DNA from: Pseudoalteromonas sp. MMG010
Lineage (GTDB): Bacteria > Pseudomonadota > Gammaproteobacteria > Enterobacterales > Alteromonadaceae
Reading direction: 5' to 3'
NCBI RefSeq assembly: GCF_018100905.1
Contig: NZ_JAGJEG010000015.1
Coordinates: 1-64,000 of the forward strand
Length of the DNA: 64,000 bases
Position numbers and translations under genes: made by a program. The notes beneath the pieces were generated by a model. It was not told where the DNA came from. It saw only the letters and a program-made list of their open reading frames with translations, and ran no database searches. Positions 8,035 through 18,286 of the stretch are shown here, piece after piece. The stretch's first letter is position 1. Each line of letters begins with the position of its first letter.

Positions 8035-9465
8035 TTATTTAAACATACGATTTAAACCATTAAGTGCAGCTACTCGATAAGCTTCTGCCATCGTGGGGTA
8101 GTTAAACGTGGTGTTTACAAAGTAATCAATTGTATTACCTTCCCCTTTTTGCTCCATAATAGCTTGTCCAATATGTACAATTTCAGAGGCGCGTTCACCA
8201 AAGCAATGTACGCCAAGTACTTCTTTGGTTTCTGTGTGGAATAAAATTTTCAAGCTACCCACTTGTGTACCTGCTATTTGTGCACGTGCTAAATGTTTAA
8301 ATTGAGCACGACCCACTTCATAAGGGATTTTAGCCGCGGTAAGCTCTTGTTCTGTTTTACCAACAGAGCTCATTTCTGGAATGGTATAAATGCCCGCAGG
8401 AATATCTTTAATAAGTTTCTCATCACAGTTACCTGTGGTGATTGCATCAGCTGCGATTCTGCCTTGGTCATATGCAGCACTTGCTAAACTTGGATAGCCA
8501 ATAACGTCACCAACAGCATAAATATTATCAATGTCTGTTTGGTACATTTCATTTACTCTAAGCTGGCCTCGGCCATCTGCTTTTAGGCCCACAGCTTCTA
8601 AGTTAAGTGTATCTGTATTACCTGTTCGTCCATTGGCAAATAAAATACAGTCAACTTGTACACGTTTACCAGATTTTAAATGCATTACCACGCAGTCTTC
8701 ACGCGTTTCGATACGCTCAAACTCTTCGTTGTGGCGAATAACAATGCCGCTGTTCCAAAAGTGGTAGCTTAATGAATCTGAAATTTCTGCATCCATAAAG
8801 GCCAAAAGGCGGTCACGTGTATTTACTAAATCGACCTTGGCACCTAAACCTTTAAAAATCGAAGCATACTCACAACCAATAACACCCGCACCATAAATCA
8901 GTACGCGTTGAGGATCATGTTCTAGCCCTAAAATAGTATCGCTGTCGTAAATACGTGAATGGGTAAAATCAACCTCTGGAGGGCGATATGGACGTGAACC
9001 AGTAGCAATTACAATTGTTTTTGCTGTGATTCGATCTGATGTTCCATCTGGGCGTTTTACATCAATCGTATGTTGATCAACAAAGCTTGCATTACCTTTA
9101 TATAAATCAACTCTATTACGATCGTAAAAACCACTACGCATGTTAGATTGATCGGCAATAACAGAGCTTGCATGGCCAAGAATATCAGGGAAAGTTAAAC
9201 GGCTTGAGCGCTCGTTTAAACTAAATAATGGATTCGCTTTATATTCGATATAACGGCTAACTGAGTGGCGTAATGCTTTTGAGGGAATTGTTCCCCAGTG
9301 TACACAACCACCACCGACTGACTTGTGACGTTCGATCACGGCCACTTTTTTGTTGTTTTTTGATAACTTCATGGCGGTGCCTTCACCGCCAGGGCCTGTG
9401 CCTATAATAATTGCATCATATTGATAAGAAACAGGTTTTGTTTTTTTCTCTGGTTGTTTTGACAC
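8035..9465 (-). CDS. sthA: Soluble pyridine nucleotide transhydrogenase SthA
   Basis: This cytoplasmic flavoprotein, about 476 residues, interconverts NADPH and NADH. It has an N-terminal FAD motif ([10 protein letters not shown]), an NAD(P) motif ([14 protein letters not shown]) and the second FAD motif ([16 protein letters not shown]). It belongs to the dihydrolipoamide dehydrogenase fold, but the redox CxxxxC is replaced by [16 protein letters not shown], as in E. coli SthA, separating it from the disulfide reductases. Two GTG starts exist (9471 and 9465); AGGAG lies at the proper distance only for 9465. The stop of the desaturase gene is 7 bases before the upstream GTG, so the two genes are coupled in one operon. 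Confidence 0.95.
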   Translation of the reverse strand: MSKQPEKKTKPVSYQYDAIIIGTGPGGEGTAMKLSKNNKKVAVIERHKSVGGGCVHWGTIPSKALRHSVSRYIEYKANPLFSLNERSSRLTFPDILGHASSVIADQSNMRSGFYDRNRVDLYKGNASFVDQHTIDVKRPDGTSDRITAKTIVIATGSRPYRPPEVDFTHSRIYDSDTILGLEHDPQRVLIYGAGVIGCEYASIFKGLGAKVDLVNTRDRLLAFMDAEISDSLSYHFWNSGIVIRHNEEFERIETREDCVVMHLKSGKRVQVDCILFANGRTGNTDTLNLEAVGLKADGRGQLRVNEMYQTDIDNIYAVGDVIGYPSLASAAYDQGRIAADAITTGNCDEKLIKDIPAGIYTIPEMSSVGKTEQELTAAKIPYEVGRAQFKHLARAQIAGTQVGSLKILFHTETKEVLGVHCFGERASEIVHIGQAIMEQKGEGNTIDYFVNTTFNYPTMAEAYRVAALNGLNRMFK

Positions 9466-9478
9466 AGCCACTCCTAAA

Positions 9479-10615
9479 TTAGCTAAAAGAGGCTTTTAAC
9501 AACCTCGCATTAAGTGCAAGCCAAGCCTGCTTTTGATTTTGCCAAGCAGCTTCAAGCTCATGATATTGTGCCATTAAAGCGGATTCTTCGCACTGTTTTG
9601 CCATATTATTTTTCTTAATTTCGAGAATTTCTCTTTGTAATTGGCAATAATGCTGCAGCTTTTTCAATAATAAATCATACTCGTTCTGTAATAATGTAAG
9701 CTTATCTTGCGTTAAAGGCAATTTTGCTAAACGAATTTGGGTTTTATGCATTAGTGTTTCGGCTTTTGCTTTTTCAATACGCTCAACGGGTGTACGCTTT
9801 AATTTACTTGCTAAACCTATAGCAGCTAACGAGCGAATCATCCACTTTGTTGGATCATAATGAAACCAGCGAATACCATTTCTATAGTCACTAGCAAAAA
9901 TATGATGATAATTATGATAGCCCTCACCATAAGTAAATAAGGCTAAAAAGCCATTATCACGGGCAGTATTTTTTTCTGTATACGGACGAGCACCCCAAAT
10001 ATGAGCCACTGAGTTAATAAAGAAAGTAAAGTGTTGGCTTAATACTAAGCGCAATAACCCAACCAATAATAGCATACCCCAAATATCGCCTATTAAAGCA
10101 CCGAGTAGTAAAGGGAGTCCTACATTCATTAAAATGACTAATTTGAAGTAATGCTTATGTTGCCACATAACAATTTTATTGCGTTGTAAATCACGACAAT
10201 TACTATAATCACCGTAACTATCACCTTGGTAGTTTCGTAGCATCCAACCTATATGACTATACCAAAAGCCGTTTGTGGCTGCGTATGGGTCTTTTACAGG
10301 GTCGTCTACTTGGCCATGATGAACTCGGTGATCACTGCTCCAGTGCAAAGCACTATTTTGTAATGCAAATGCGCCGCCTAAAGCAAAAATAAATTCAATA
10401 GCTGGGTGAGCTGAATAAGCTTTATGTGCCCATAAGCGATGATAACCTGCGGTAATAGAAAGCCCCGCAAAAAACATACAGATAACAAATATCACCCAAT
10501 GCGTGGCACTAAAACCAAAGGTAATACCGTACCAAGGCACTAAAGTAACAGCACCGATAAAGGTCAGGCTAAAAAATAGGACGTTAGTCCAAAGTAAAGG
10601 TGGTTTTTTCATCAT
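9479..10615 (-). CDS. Membrane fatty acid desaturase (acyl-CoA delta-9 type)
   Basis: At 378 residues it has the three histidine clusters of di-iron membrane desaturases: HRLWAH near residue 60, HRVHH near residue 96 and HNYHH near residue 236. Four or more hydrophobic helices surround them. It would introduce a double bond into saturated acyl chains, giving aerobic control of membrane fluidity. Residues from about 275 to the end form a charged coiled coil that goes beyond the usual family length. It is upstream of and coupled to sthA, and a FabR-type palindrome lies just before its start, so unsaturated fatty acid levels probably repress it. fabR is divergent. Confidence 0.88.
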   Translation of the reverse strand: MMKKPPLLWTNVLFFSLTFIGAVTLVPWYGITFGFSATHWVIFVICMFFAGLSITAGYHRLWAHKAYSAHPAIEFIFALGGAFALQNSALHWSSDHRVHHGQVDDPVKDPYAATNGFWYSHIGWMLRNYQGDSYGDYSNCRDLQRNKIVMWQHKHYFKLVILMNVGLPLLLGALIGDIWGMLLLVGLLRLVLSQHFTFFINSVAHIWGARPYTEKNTARDNGFLALFTYGEGYHNYHHIFASDYRNGIRWFHYDPTKWMIRSLAAIGLASKLKRTPVERIEKAKAETLMHKTQIRLAKLPLTQDKLTLLQNEYDLLLKKLQHYCQLQREILEIKKNNMAKQCEESALMAQYHELEAAWQNQKQAWLALNARLLKASFS

Positions 10616-10625
10616 TTATAATCTC

Positions 10626-10643
10626 AGCGTACAACTGTAAGCT
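10626..10643. promoter_or_regulatory. FabR-type operator
   Basis: AGCGTACAACTGTAAGCT is an 18-base near-palindrome (arms AGCGTACA and TGTAAGCT, one mismatch) resembling the FabR/YijC sites known before E. coli fabA and fabB. It lies 11 bases upstream of the desaturase start and about 100 bases before fabR, well placed to repress the desaturase-sthA operon and perhaps fabR. Confidence 0.65.
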
Positions 10644-10739
10644 AAAATAGTATTTCAATCTCTTGCCGTCAAGTATTAGACTAGGGATCTGAGCAATAAT
10701 CATCAAAATTTAATATATTGGCATTCTGGAGAGCAATAA

Positions 10740-11375
10740 ATGTCTGGTGTTAGAGCACAACAAAAGCAAAAAACACGACAAGCACTAATTGAAGCGGCAT
10801 TTAATCAGCTAAGTGCTGACCATAGCTTTTCTAATTTAAGTTTACGTGAGGTTGCACGCGAAGCGGGTATTGCCCCAACGTCTTTTTATCGTCATTTTAA
10901 AGATATGAATGAGCTTGGTTTAACTATGGTTGATGAGGCGGGTTTAACCCTACGCCAACTCATGCGCCAAGCGCGACGACGTATTGCCGATGGCGGTAGT
11001 GTAATAAACACCTCTGTTGTGACTTTTATGGAGTTTATAGATAACTCAAGTAATCAGTTTCGGTTATTACTACGTGAGCGCTCTGGTACTTCTAAAGCGT
11101 TTAGAGCTGCGGTAGCACGTGAAGTTAAGCATTTTATTTTAGAGTTGGCGCACTATCTTGAAGGCGAAACTAAATGCGACCCTGTACATGCATATATACA
11201 AGCAGAGGCAATGGTCACATTAGTATTTAATGCTGGAGCTGAAGCACTTGATATTGAGGGCCAACAACGTGATGAATTAATAAAGCGAGTGATATGGCAA
11301 TTACGTTATATTAGTCGTGGCGCTGATAATTACACGCGAGATAAAAATAAAGTATTAGAAAGCAGTAAAAGTTAA
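10740..11375 (+). CDS. fabR: Fatty acid biosynthesis repressor FabR (TetR family)
   Basis: The product is 211 residues. The N-terminal TetR helix-turn-helix spans about residues 10-55 ([13 protein letters not shown], then [20 protein letters not shown], with the FabR-typical [12 protein letters not shown]). The remainder is a helical ligand domain. In E. coli FabR binds unsaturated acyl-ACP or acyl-CoA and represses fabA and fabB; here the nearest target is the divergent desaturase. The ribosome site GGAGAG precedes the ATG. The sthA-fabR neighbourhood is conserved in enterobacteria. Confidence 0.9.
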   Translation: MSGVRAQQKQKTRQALIEAAFNQLSADHSFSNLSLREVAREAGIAPTSFYRHFKDMNELGLTMVDEAGLTLRQLMRQARRRIADGGSVINTSVVTFMEFIDNSSNQFRLLLRERSGTSKAFRAAVAREVKHFILELAHYLEGETKCDPVHAYIQAEAMVTLVFNAGAEALDIEGQQRDELIKRVIWQLRYISRGADNYTRDKNKVLESSKS

Positions 11376-11578
11376 TATAAACATGGTGTAGGGTTGGGGT
11401 TGGTATTTTAAACGTTGAACCTCCATTATTTGTTGTTTTTATTTTTATTTTAACTAAATGGCGCATAAAAAATTCTTCAACTTGGCTTTTAATCCAATAA
11501 TTAAGAAAATTTTATGCTTGATCCCTTGCCTTACAAGTGTTAAAAATAAGCCTCACTGAACACACACACGATGACAAG
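11376..11578 (+). other. Region upstream of the leu leader
   Basis: It holds the tail of the fabR transcript and the probable promoter of the leucine operon. No fabR terminator with a clear stem and T tract is visible. The segment AACACAC at 11560-11566 can pair with GTGTGTT at 11647-11653 and so bracket the leader peptide. Confidence 0.5.
11518..11546 (+). promoter_or_regulatory. Candidate leu operon promoter
   Basis: TTGATC at 11518-11523 and TAAAAA at 11541-11546 are separated by 17 bases. Transcription would begin near 11553, just before the leader peptide. Both hexamers are imperfect. Confidence 0.35.
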
Positions 11579-11647
11579 ATGCAAAATATTCGTTTAATTA
11601 CACTAAAACTTAACCTCTTACTGCTGATACAAGTAAGCGGGGATTAG
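11579..11647 (+). CDS. leuL: leu operon leader peptide
   Basis: This is a 22-residue frame with seven leucine codons (residues 6, 9, 11 and 13-16), including four in a row, CTC TTA CTG CTG, at 11615-11626. It lies immediately before a Rho-independent terminator and the leuABCD genes, the classic layout of leucine attenuation. The GCGGGG at 11637-11642, inside the last codons, is complementary to CCCCGC in the terminator's left arm (11677-11682). A ribosome stalled at the Leu run would leave it free to form an antiterminator, whereas a ribosome reaching the stop at 11645 would cover it. The ribosome site is weak. Confidence 0.85.
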   Translation: MQNIRLITLKLNLLLLIQVSGD

Positions 11648-11672
11648 TGTGTTTGCATCAAGTTAACATCAA

Positions 11673-11700
11673 AAAACCCCGCAATAGCGGGGTTTTTTTT
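11673..11700 (+). terminator. leu attenuator terminator
   Basis: Stem AAAACCCCGC/GCGGGGTTTT with loop AATA, followed by a T run. It lies between the leader peptide and leuA, so it must be conditional. Its left arm can pair alternatively with GCGGGG at 11637-11642. Confidence 0.9.
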
Positions 11701-11754
11701 ATTTCGCAGCTGGGATAAGTTGAATTTTAAGTAGCACTGGAGTGAGGGGCAATT

Positions 11755-14381
<2,627 letters not shown>

Positions 14382-14386
14382 TATAT

Positions 14387-14414
14387 AAGTCGCAGCACCG
14401 TTATGTTGCGACTT
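14387..14414 (+). other. Intercistronic hairpin between leuB and leuC
   Basis: Stem AAGTCGCA/TGCGACTT with a 12-base loop, directly after the leuB stop and without a T tract. It is more likely a processing or stability element than a terminator, since leuC lies 22 bases further on. Confidence 0.6.
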
Positions 14415-14435
14415 AACAGATTAGGGAATTAGCAA

Positions 14436-15836
14436 GTGGCCCAAACGTTATACGACAAAATTTGGCAGGCACACACCGTTGCCAGCATAAACGAGCAAAC
14501 AGACTTACTTTATATTGACCGTCATTTAGTTCACGAAGTAACTTCGCCGCAAGCATTTGCGGGTTTACGTGAGAAAAGTCGTAAAGTACGCTGCCCAGAA
14601 AAAACCTTTGCTACGATGGATCATAACGTATCGACAAAAAGTCGTTCATTAGATGCCGCGAGTGAAGTATCTAAAAATCAATTAATGGCTTTAGATGCAA
14701 ACTGTAAAGAATTTGGCATTGTATTGTACGATTTAAATTCAATTAACCAAGGCATTGTGCATGTAATGGGCCCAGAGCAGGGCATTACCTTACCCGGTAC
14801 CACTATAGTATGTGGCGATAGTCATACTTCAACGCATGGAGCATTTGGTGCGCTAGCACATGGTATTGGAACCTCTGAAGTTGAACACGTATTAGCAACA
14901 CAAACATTGCAACAGAAAAAAGCTAAATCACTAAAGATTCAAATTAATGGGGTATTACGCCCAACCGTTACTGCTAAAGATTTAATCATGGCAGTAATTG
15001 GTAAATTAGGTACCGCAGGCGGTACTGGTTACGTAGCAGAGTTTTGTGGTGAAGGTATTGAAGCGCTGTCCATGGAAGCACGTATGACATTGTGTAACAT
15101 GAGTATAGAAATGGGCGCTAAGGCCGGTTTAATTGCTTCAGATAAAGTGACTTACGATTACTTAAAAGGCCGCCCATTTGCACCTAAAGGTGCTGATTTT
15201 GACGCAGCAGTTGAATACTGGGAGACGTTAAAAACAGATGAAGGCGCGCAGTTTGATTTAGTTGTTGAATTAGAAGCTGTAGATATTCAGCCACAAATTA
15301 CGTGGGGCACTAGCCCTGAACAAGTAATTGGTGTTGATGAGTGTATTCCTGATCCTGATAAAGAGCCTGATTTAATTAAAGCGGACGCAATTCGTAGCGC
15401 ACTTAAATACATGGATTTAAAAGCCGGTGATAAGCTTTCAAGTGCAAAAGTCGATACTGTATTTATTGGCTCATGTACTAATAGCCGAATTGAAGATTTA
15501 CGTGCAGCGGCCAAAATTGTTGAAGGCAAACAGGTTGTAGCGGGTATTGAAGCGTTAATTGTACCGGGCTCAGGCTTAGTTAAAAAACAAGCTGAAGACG
15601 AAGGCTTAGCCGATATCTTTAAAGCCGCAGGTTTTGAATGGCGTGAACCGGGTTGCTCTATGTGCTTAGCAATGAATGATGACCGTTTAGAAGCAGGCAA
15701 ACGTTGTGCTTCAACTTCTAATCGTAACTTTGAAGGGCGCCAAGGCCGTGGCGGTCGTACGCATTTAGTTAGCCCTGCAATGGCTGCTGCTGCGGCAATA
15801 CATGGTCACTTTGTTGATATTAGAGGAGAAGCCTAA
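14436..15836 (+). CDS. leuC: 3-isopropylmalate dehydratase large subunit LeuC
   Basis: This 466-residue aconitase-family subunit carries the [4Fe-4S] cluster. It shows [32 protein letters not shown], the cluster cysteine in [17 protein letters not shown], and the pair in [11 protein letters not shown]. With LeuD it isomerises 2- to 3-isopropylmalate. Translation starts at GTG (14436), confirmed by the family N terminus [12 protein letters not shown]. The TAA stop shares one base with the leuD ATG. Confidence 0.97.
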   Translation: MAQTLYDKIWQAHTVASINEQTDLLYIDRHLVHEVTSPQAFAGLREKSRKVRCPEKTFATMDHNVSTKSRSLDAASEVSKNQLMALDANCKEFGIVLYDLNSINQGIVHVMGPEQGITLPGTTIVCGDSHTSTHGAFGALAHGIGTSEVEHVLATQTLQQKKAKSLKIQINGVLRPTVTAKDLIMAVIGKLGTAGGTGYVAEFCGEGIEALSMEARMTLCNMSIEMGAKAGLIASDKVTYDYLKGRPFAPKGADFDAAVEYWETLKTDEGAQFDLVVELEAVDIQPQITWGTSPEQVIGVDECIPDPDKEPDLIKADAIRSALKYMDLKAGDKLSSAKVDTVFIGSCTNSRIEDLRAAAKIVEGKQVVAGIEALIVPGSGLVKKQAEDEGLADIFKAAGFEWREPGCSMCLAMNDDRLEAGKRCASTSNRNFEGRQGRGGRTHLVSPAMAAAAAIHGHFVDIRGEA

Positions 15837-16435
15837 TGAGCGTGTTTTTTAGTGGCTTAATGGCCCCACTTGATAAAAATAATGTCGATACAGACCAAAT
15901 AATTCCAAAACAGTTTTTAACATCAACCAGCCGCGATGGCTTTGATGCGGCATTGTTTTACGATTGGCGTTATTTAGACAATGGTGATGCAAACCCTGAG
16001 TTTATTTTAAACCGTCCGTGTTACCAAGGCGCAAAAATACTATTAACACGTGATAATTTTGGTTGTGGTTCTTCACGTGAGCATGCTCCTTGGGCACTTA
16101 AGCAGTATGGTTTTGAAGTCATTTTAGCTGAAAGTTTTGCTGATATTTTCTTTAATAACTGTGGTAATAATCAAATGCTGGCAATTGCTTTACCAGCTCA
16201 AACGCTAGAGCAATTATTTGTGCTAAGCGAGCAGCATGATGATATTCACATTGATATTGATTTAGAAAACCAAACATTAAACAGCAATAAATTTGAACCA
16301 ATTAGCTTCGACATTCGTAAAGATGTGAAAGAGCGTTTATTAAGTGGCTTAGATTTTATTGGTGTTACCGAAACACTTAATCACCAAATTGATGCGTTTG
16401 AGCAGCAATTAGCTAGCGCACGTTCTTGGCAGTAA
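15836..16435 (+). CDS. leuD: 3-isopropylmalate dehydratase small subunit LeuD
   Basis: This 199-residue swivelling-domain partner of LeuC has LDKNNVDTDQIIPKQFL near residue 14 and FGCGSSREHAPWAL near residue 75, both typical of LeuD. It is the last gene of the leucine operon, overlapping leuC by one base and followed by a strong terminator. Confidence 0.97.
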   Translation: MSVFFSGLMAPLDKNNVDTDQIIPKQFLTSTSRDGFDAALFYDWRYLDNGDANPEFILNRPCYQGAKILLTRDNFGCGSSREHAPWALKQYGFEVILAESFADIFFNNCGNNQMLAIALPAQTLEQLFVLSEQHDDIHIDIDLENQTLNSNKFEPISFDIRKDVKERLLSGLDFIGVTETLNHQIDAFEQQLASARSWQ

Positions 16436-16460
16436 AAGTACACGATATTTTCCCTATTTA

Positions 16461-16484
16461 GCGCGGCAAACGCCGCGCTTTTTT
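16461..16484. terminator. Terminator after leuD
   Basis: Stem GCGCGGC/GCCGCGC with loop AAAC and six T. It ends the leu operon; its T tract overlaps the stop codon of the convergent gene at 16483. Confidence 0.93.
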
Positions 16485-16878
16485 ATACATCTTTACGTTT
16501 GTACTCGGTCATAAATAAGGTGTCTTCTTTGATTATTTCATTATCGCATGGATAAATTAACGATCCTTTAAATTGCTTTTCATAGTGGGTATCTACTTTA
16601 AGTACTAATTTATGGTCGTAAAAAAACAGCAACTGTGTCCCTTCTCTTTTTTTTACAATATGTTGCGCGAATGCAATTTCATACTCTTGGTAACTTAAAA
16701 AATCTGTGTGTTTATAGCTGATAATCTTATGCATAATGCTATTAAAAAGAAGTTTAAAGTAGTCTTTATTAAGCTGTCTATCGGGTGTAGATAGGCCTAT
16801 AAATGGTGCATCACTAGAAAAACGCAATCTTTTTGATTTAGCGAGTACCTCGCGTTCGAACATTTCATATTCGCTCAT
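16483..16878 (-). CDS. Hypothetical protein, 131 residues
   Basis: I do not recognise the family. It is a soluble protein with no signal peptide or membrane helix, rich in Lys, Phe and Tyr, with an alternating pattern in the second half (QLLFFYDHKLVLKVDTHYEKQF) that suggests beta strands. There is no clear ribosome site; the start could be the first ATG or the one five codons later. It is the first gene of the accessory block that interrupts the conserved order after leuD and lies back to back with the sigma factor gene, so a functional link to it is possible but unproven. Confidence 0.6.
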   Translation of the reverse strand: MSEYEMFEREVLAKSKRLRFSSDAPFIGLSTPDRQLNKDYFKLLFNSIMHKIISYKHTDFLSYQEYEIAFAQHIVKKREGTQLLFFYDHKLVLKVDTHYEKQFKGSLIYPCDNEIIKEDTLFMTEYKRKDV

Positions 16879-16965
16879 ATTTATAACGTACTCATTCGTA
16901 TTTTAAGGAAGGGGGCTACATCAAAAGATAGCTAACAGCATCATTTAAATGCACTTATTCGCTTT

Positions 16966-16994
16966 TTACGGATTTTAATATAAAAAACGTAGCT
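16966..16994 (+). promoter_or_regulatory. Candidate ECF sigma promoter, copy 1
   Basis: TTACGGATTTTA, ten bases, then CGTAGCT, 78 bases before the sigma factor ATG. The same two blocks occur with identical spacing at 19935-19963. Two conserved blocks about 20 bp apart upstream of an ECF sigma gene is the expected pattern for an autoregulated promoter. Confidence 0.6.
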
Positions 16995-17072
16995 GTAAAA
17001 CATGGACCAGTAGCGTAGATTATAACAACGATTGGCATAGTATAAGTAACGATTCGGTTTAAGGAAGAAATT

Positions 17073-17660
17073 ATGCAGCATGATATGACTCAAGCCATTA
17101 TAGATTGGCAGCAAGGAGAAGCGGCGTCACAAGAAAATATGTATTTGATTATTTATGATCAATTACGCACGCTAGCCTCTTCACAACGACGTAAAGTAGC
17201 GCAGAAATTTGGCGAGCAAACAATCGAAGAGCATATAAATTCAACTACCGCGATTGTGCATGAGGTCTATATTAAACTTGAGCATGCAAATAATGAGCAG
17301 TTTAGTAATCGCAAAGAATTCTTTTTAATGATTGCACGCACTATCCACAATATTTTAGTGGATCAAGCGCGTAAAAATGCAGCGCAAAAACGCCAAGTTG
17401 AACTCACTGTGCTTGATGAGAGAATTGATGATGATATAAATATGGCCGTGTTTGAACAAAGTCAGCAAATGATTGATTTAGGCAATGCCTTGCAGCTGAT
17501 GGAGACGCAGTTTCCGCGTCAAGCACAAAGCATGCAATTAAAATACTTTGGTGGGTTATTAGTGAAGGAAATTTCAGCACTCCTCGCAATTAGTATCTCT
17601 AGTGCAGAAAAAGACATCGCGTTTGCAAAATCATGGCTAAAACTAAGGTTAAGTGAATGA
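17073..17660 (+). CDS. ECF sigma factor of the Ser/Thr-kinase-linked type
   Basis: This 195-residue protein has sigma region 2 (about residues 20-98, with STTAIVHEVYIKLEH and FFLMIARTIHNILVDQAR) and region 4 (about 135-190, with the helix-turn-helix LVKEISALLAISISSAEKDIAFAKSWLK). The T-A-[IL]-V-H-E pattern and the downstream kinase gene place it in the ECF group associated with Hanks-type kinases (TIGR02999-like; ECF43 in the Staron scheme). In the related EcfP of Vibrio parahaemolyticus a threonine in this region is phosphorylated by PknT to activate the sigma factor; T59 here is the candidate equivalent. No anti-sigma gene is present. AAGGAAG precedes the ATG, and the stop overlaps the next gene. 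Confidence 0.85.
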   Translation: MQHDMTQAIIDWQQGEAASQENMYLIIYDQLRTLASSQRRKVAQKFGEQTIEEHINSTTAIVHEVYIKLEHANNEQFSNRKEFFLMIARTIHNILVDQARKNAAQKRQVELTVLDERIDDDINMAVFEQSQQMIDLGNALQLMETQFPRQAQSMQLKYFGGLLVKEISALLAISISSAEKDIAFAKSWLKLRLSE

Positions 17661-17983
17661 AAAAGCTTATTATGACAACAAGTTATCAAGGGCTACCGCT
17701 GGCGTGTTATTGGAACTCTATAACAAAAAATATATTATTAATTAGTCAGCGCCATGAGCTTACTGTATTTACGTGTTTTGGTTTTTTCAAAGCAAAAAAA
17801 ACTCTTAAAATCACACCTAAAATTGCAATCGAAATGCATTTTAGAAAGCTCAGTAAAGAAAAAATAGGCATTATAATGCTCAAAATAAAGGGTGTTTTAT
17901 TGAAAGCGCAAGCGATTGATATTTCGTCGGGTGACAAAGTGGCGTTGGCATCATTAAATTACCAGCAGCTAGTTGCACGCTAA
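17657..17983 (+). CDS. Hypothetical protein coupled to the ECF sigma factor
   Basis: This 108-residue product starts in an ATGA overlap with the sigma factor stop, so it is probably translated by coupling. I do not recognise it. It is basic (many Lys), has no signal peptide, and shows alternating hydrophobic strands (LTVFTCFGFF, KIGIIMLKIKGVLL) suggesting a small beta-rich domain. Its position between sigma and kinase makes it a candidate accessory factor. The chance of a spurious frame is reduced by the overlap. Confidence 0.6.
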   Translation: MKKLIMTTSYQGLPLACYWNSITKNILLISQRHELTVFTCFGFFKAKKTLKITPKIAIEMHFRKLSKEKIGIIMLKIKGVLLKAQAIDISSGDKVALASLNYQQLVAR

Positions 17984-18286
17984 ATTATCTATTTTTGAAA
18001 AATGAAAAGCCAAGGTAAAGCCTAAATATTGCGCGTAATAATCACGAATTAAGCATTATTAAATCGTATCCTAGCTTGCGCAAAGCAACGCTTTTTTAAG
18101 GTGTTGGGTTTTTTACGCCAAGTATATGCTCAGTATAGGGGCAACCATAACCGCCTACGTGCTCTGATAAAAGCCTTTAGACTGAGAGCTATTACTAAGT
18201 GAGTATGTTAACTTAGCATTTAACTAAAAGTAAGGTATTGATTAAAGGCATAAAATGGATTTTATTTTTAAAGTACAGGTATTTAA
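17984..18286 (+). other. Region between the coupled ORF and the kinase gene
   Basis: It is 303 bp without a gene. A degenerate relative of the shared promoter element is visible: ACGAATTAAG at 18044-18053 and CGTATC at 18065-18070, offset 21 bases instead of 20. No convincing terminator follows the coupled ORF, so the kinase may be both read through and started separately. Confidence 0.4.

Noticed and set aside
15287..15700. Long open frame antisense to leuC
   Set aside because: Shadow of a highly conserved gene with no family features of its own.
18075..18105. Terminator before the kinase gene
   Set aside because: A T-rich stretch follows GC-rich sequence near 18080, but no stable stem could be drawn.
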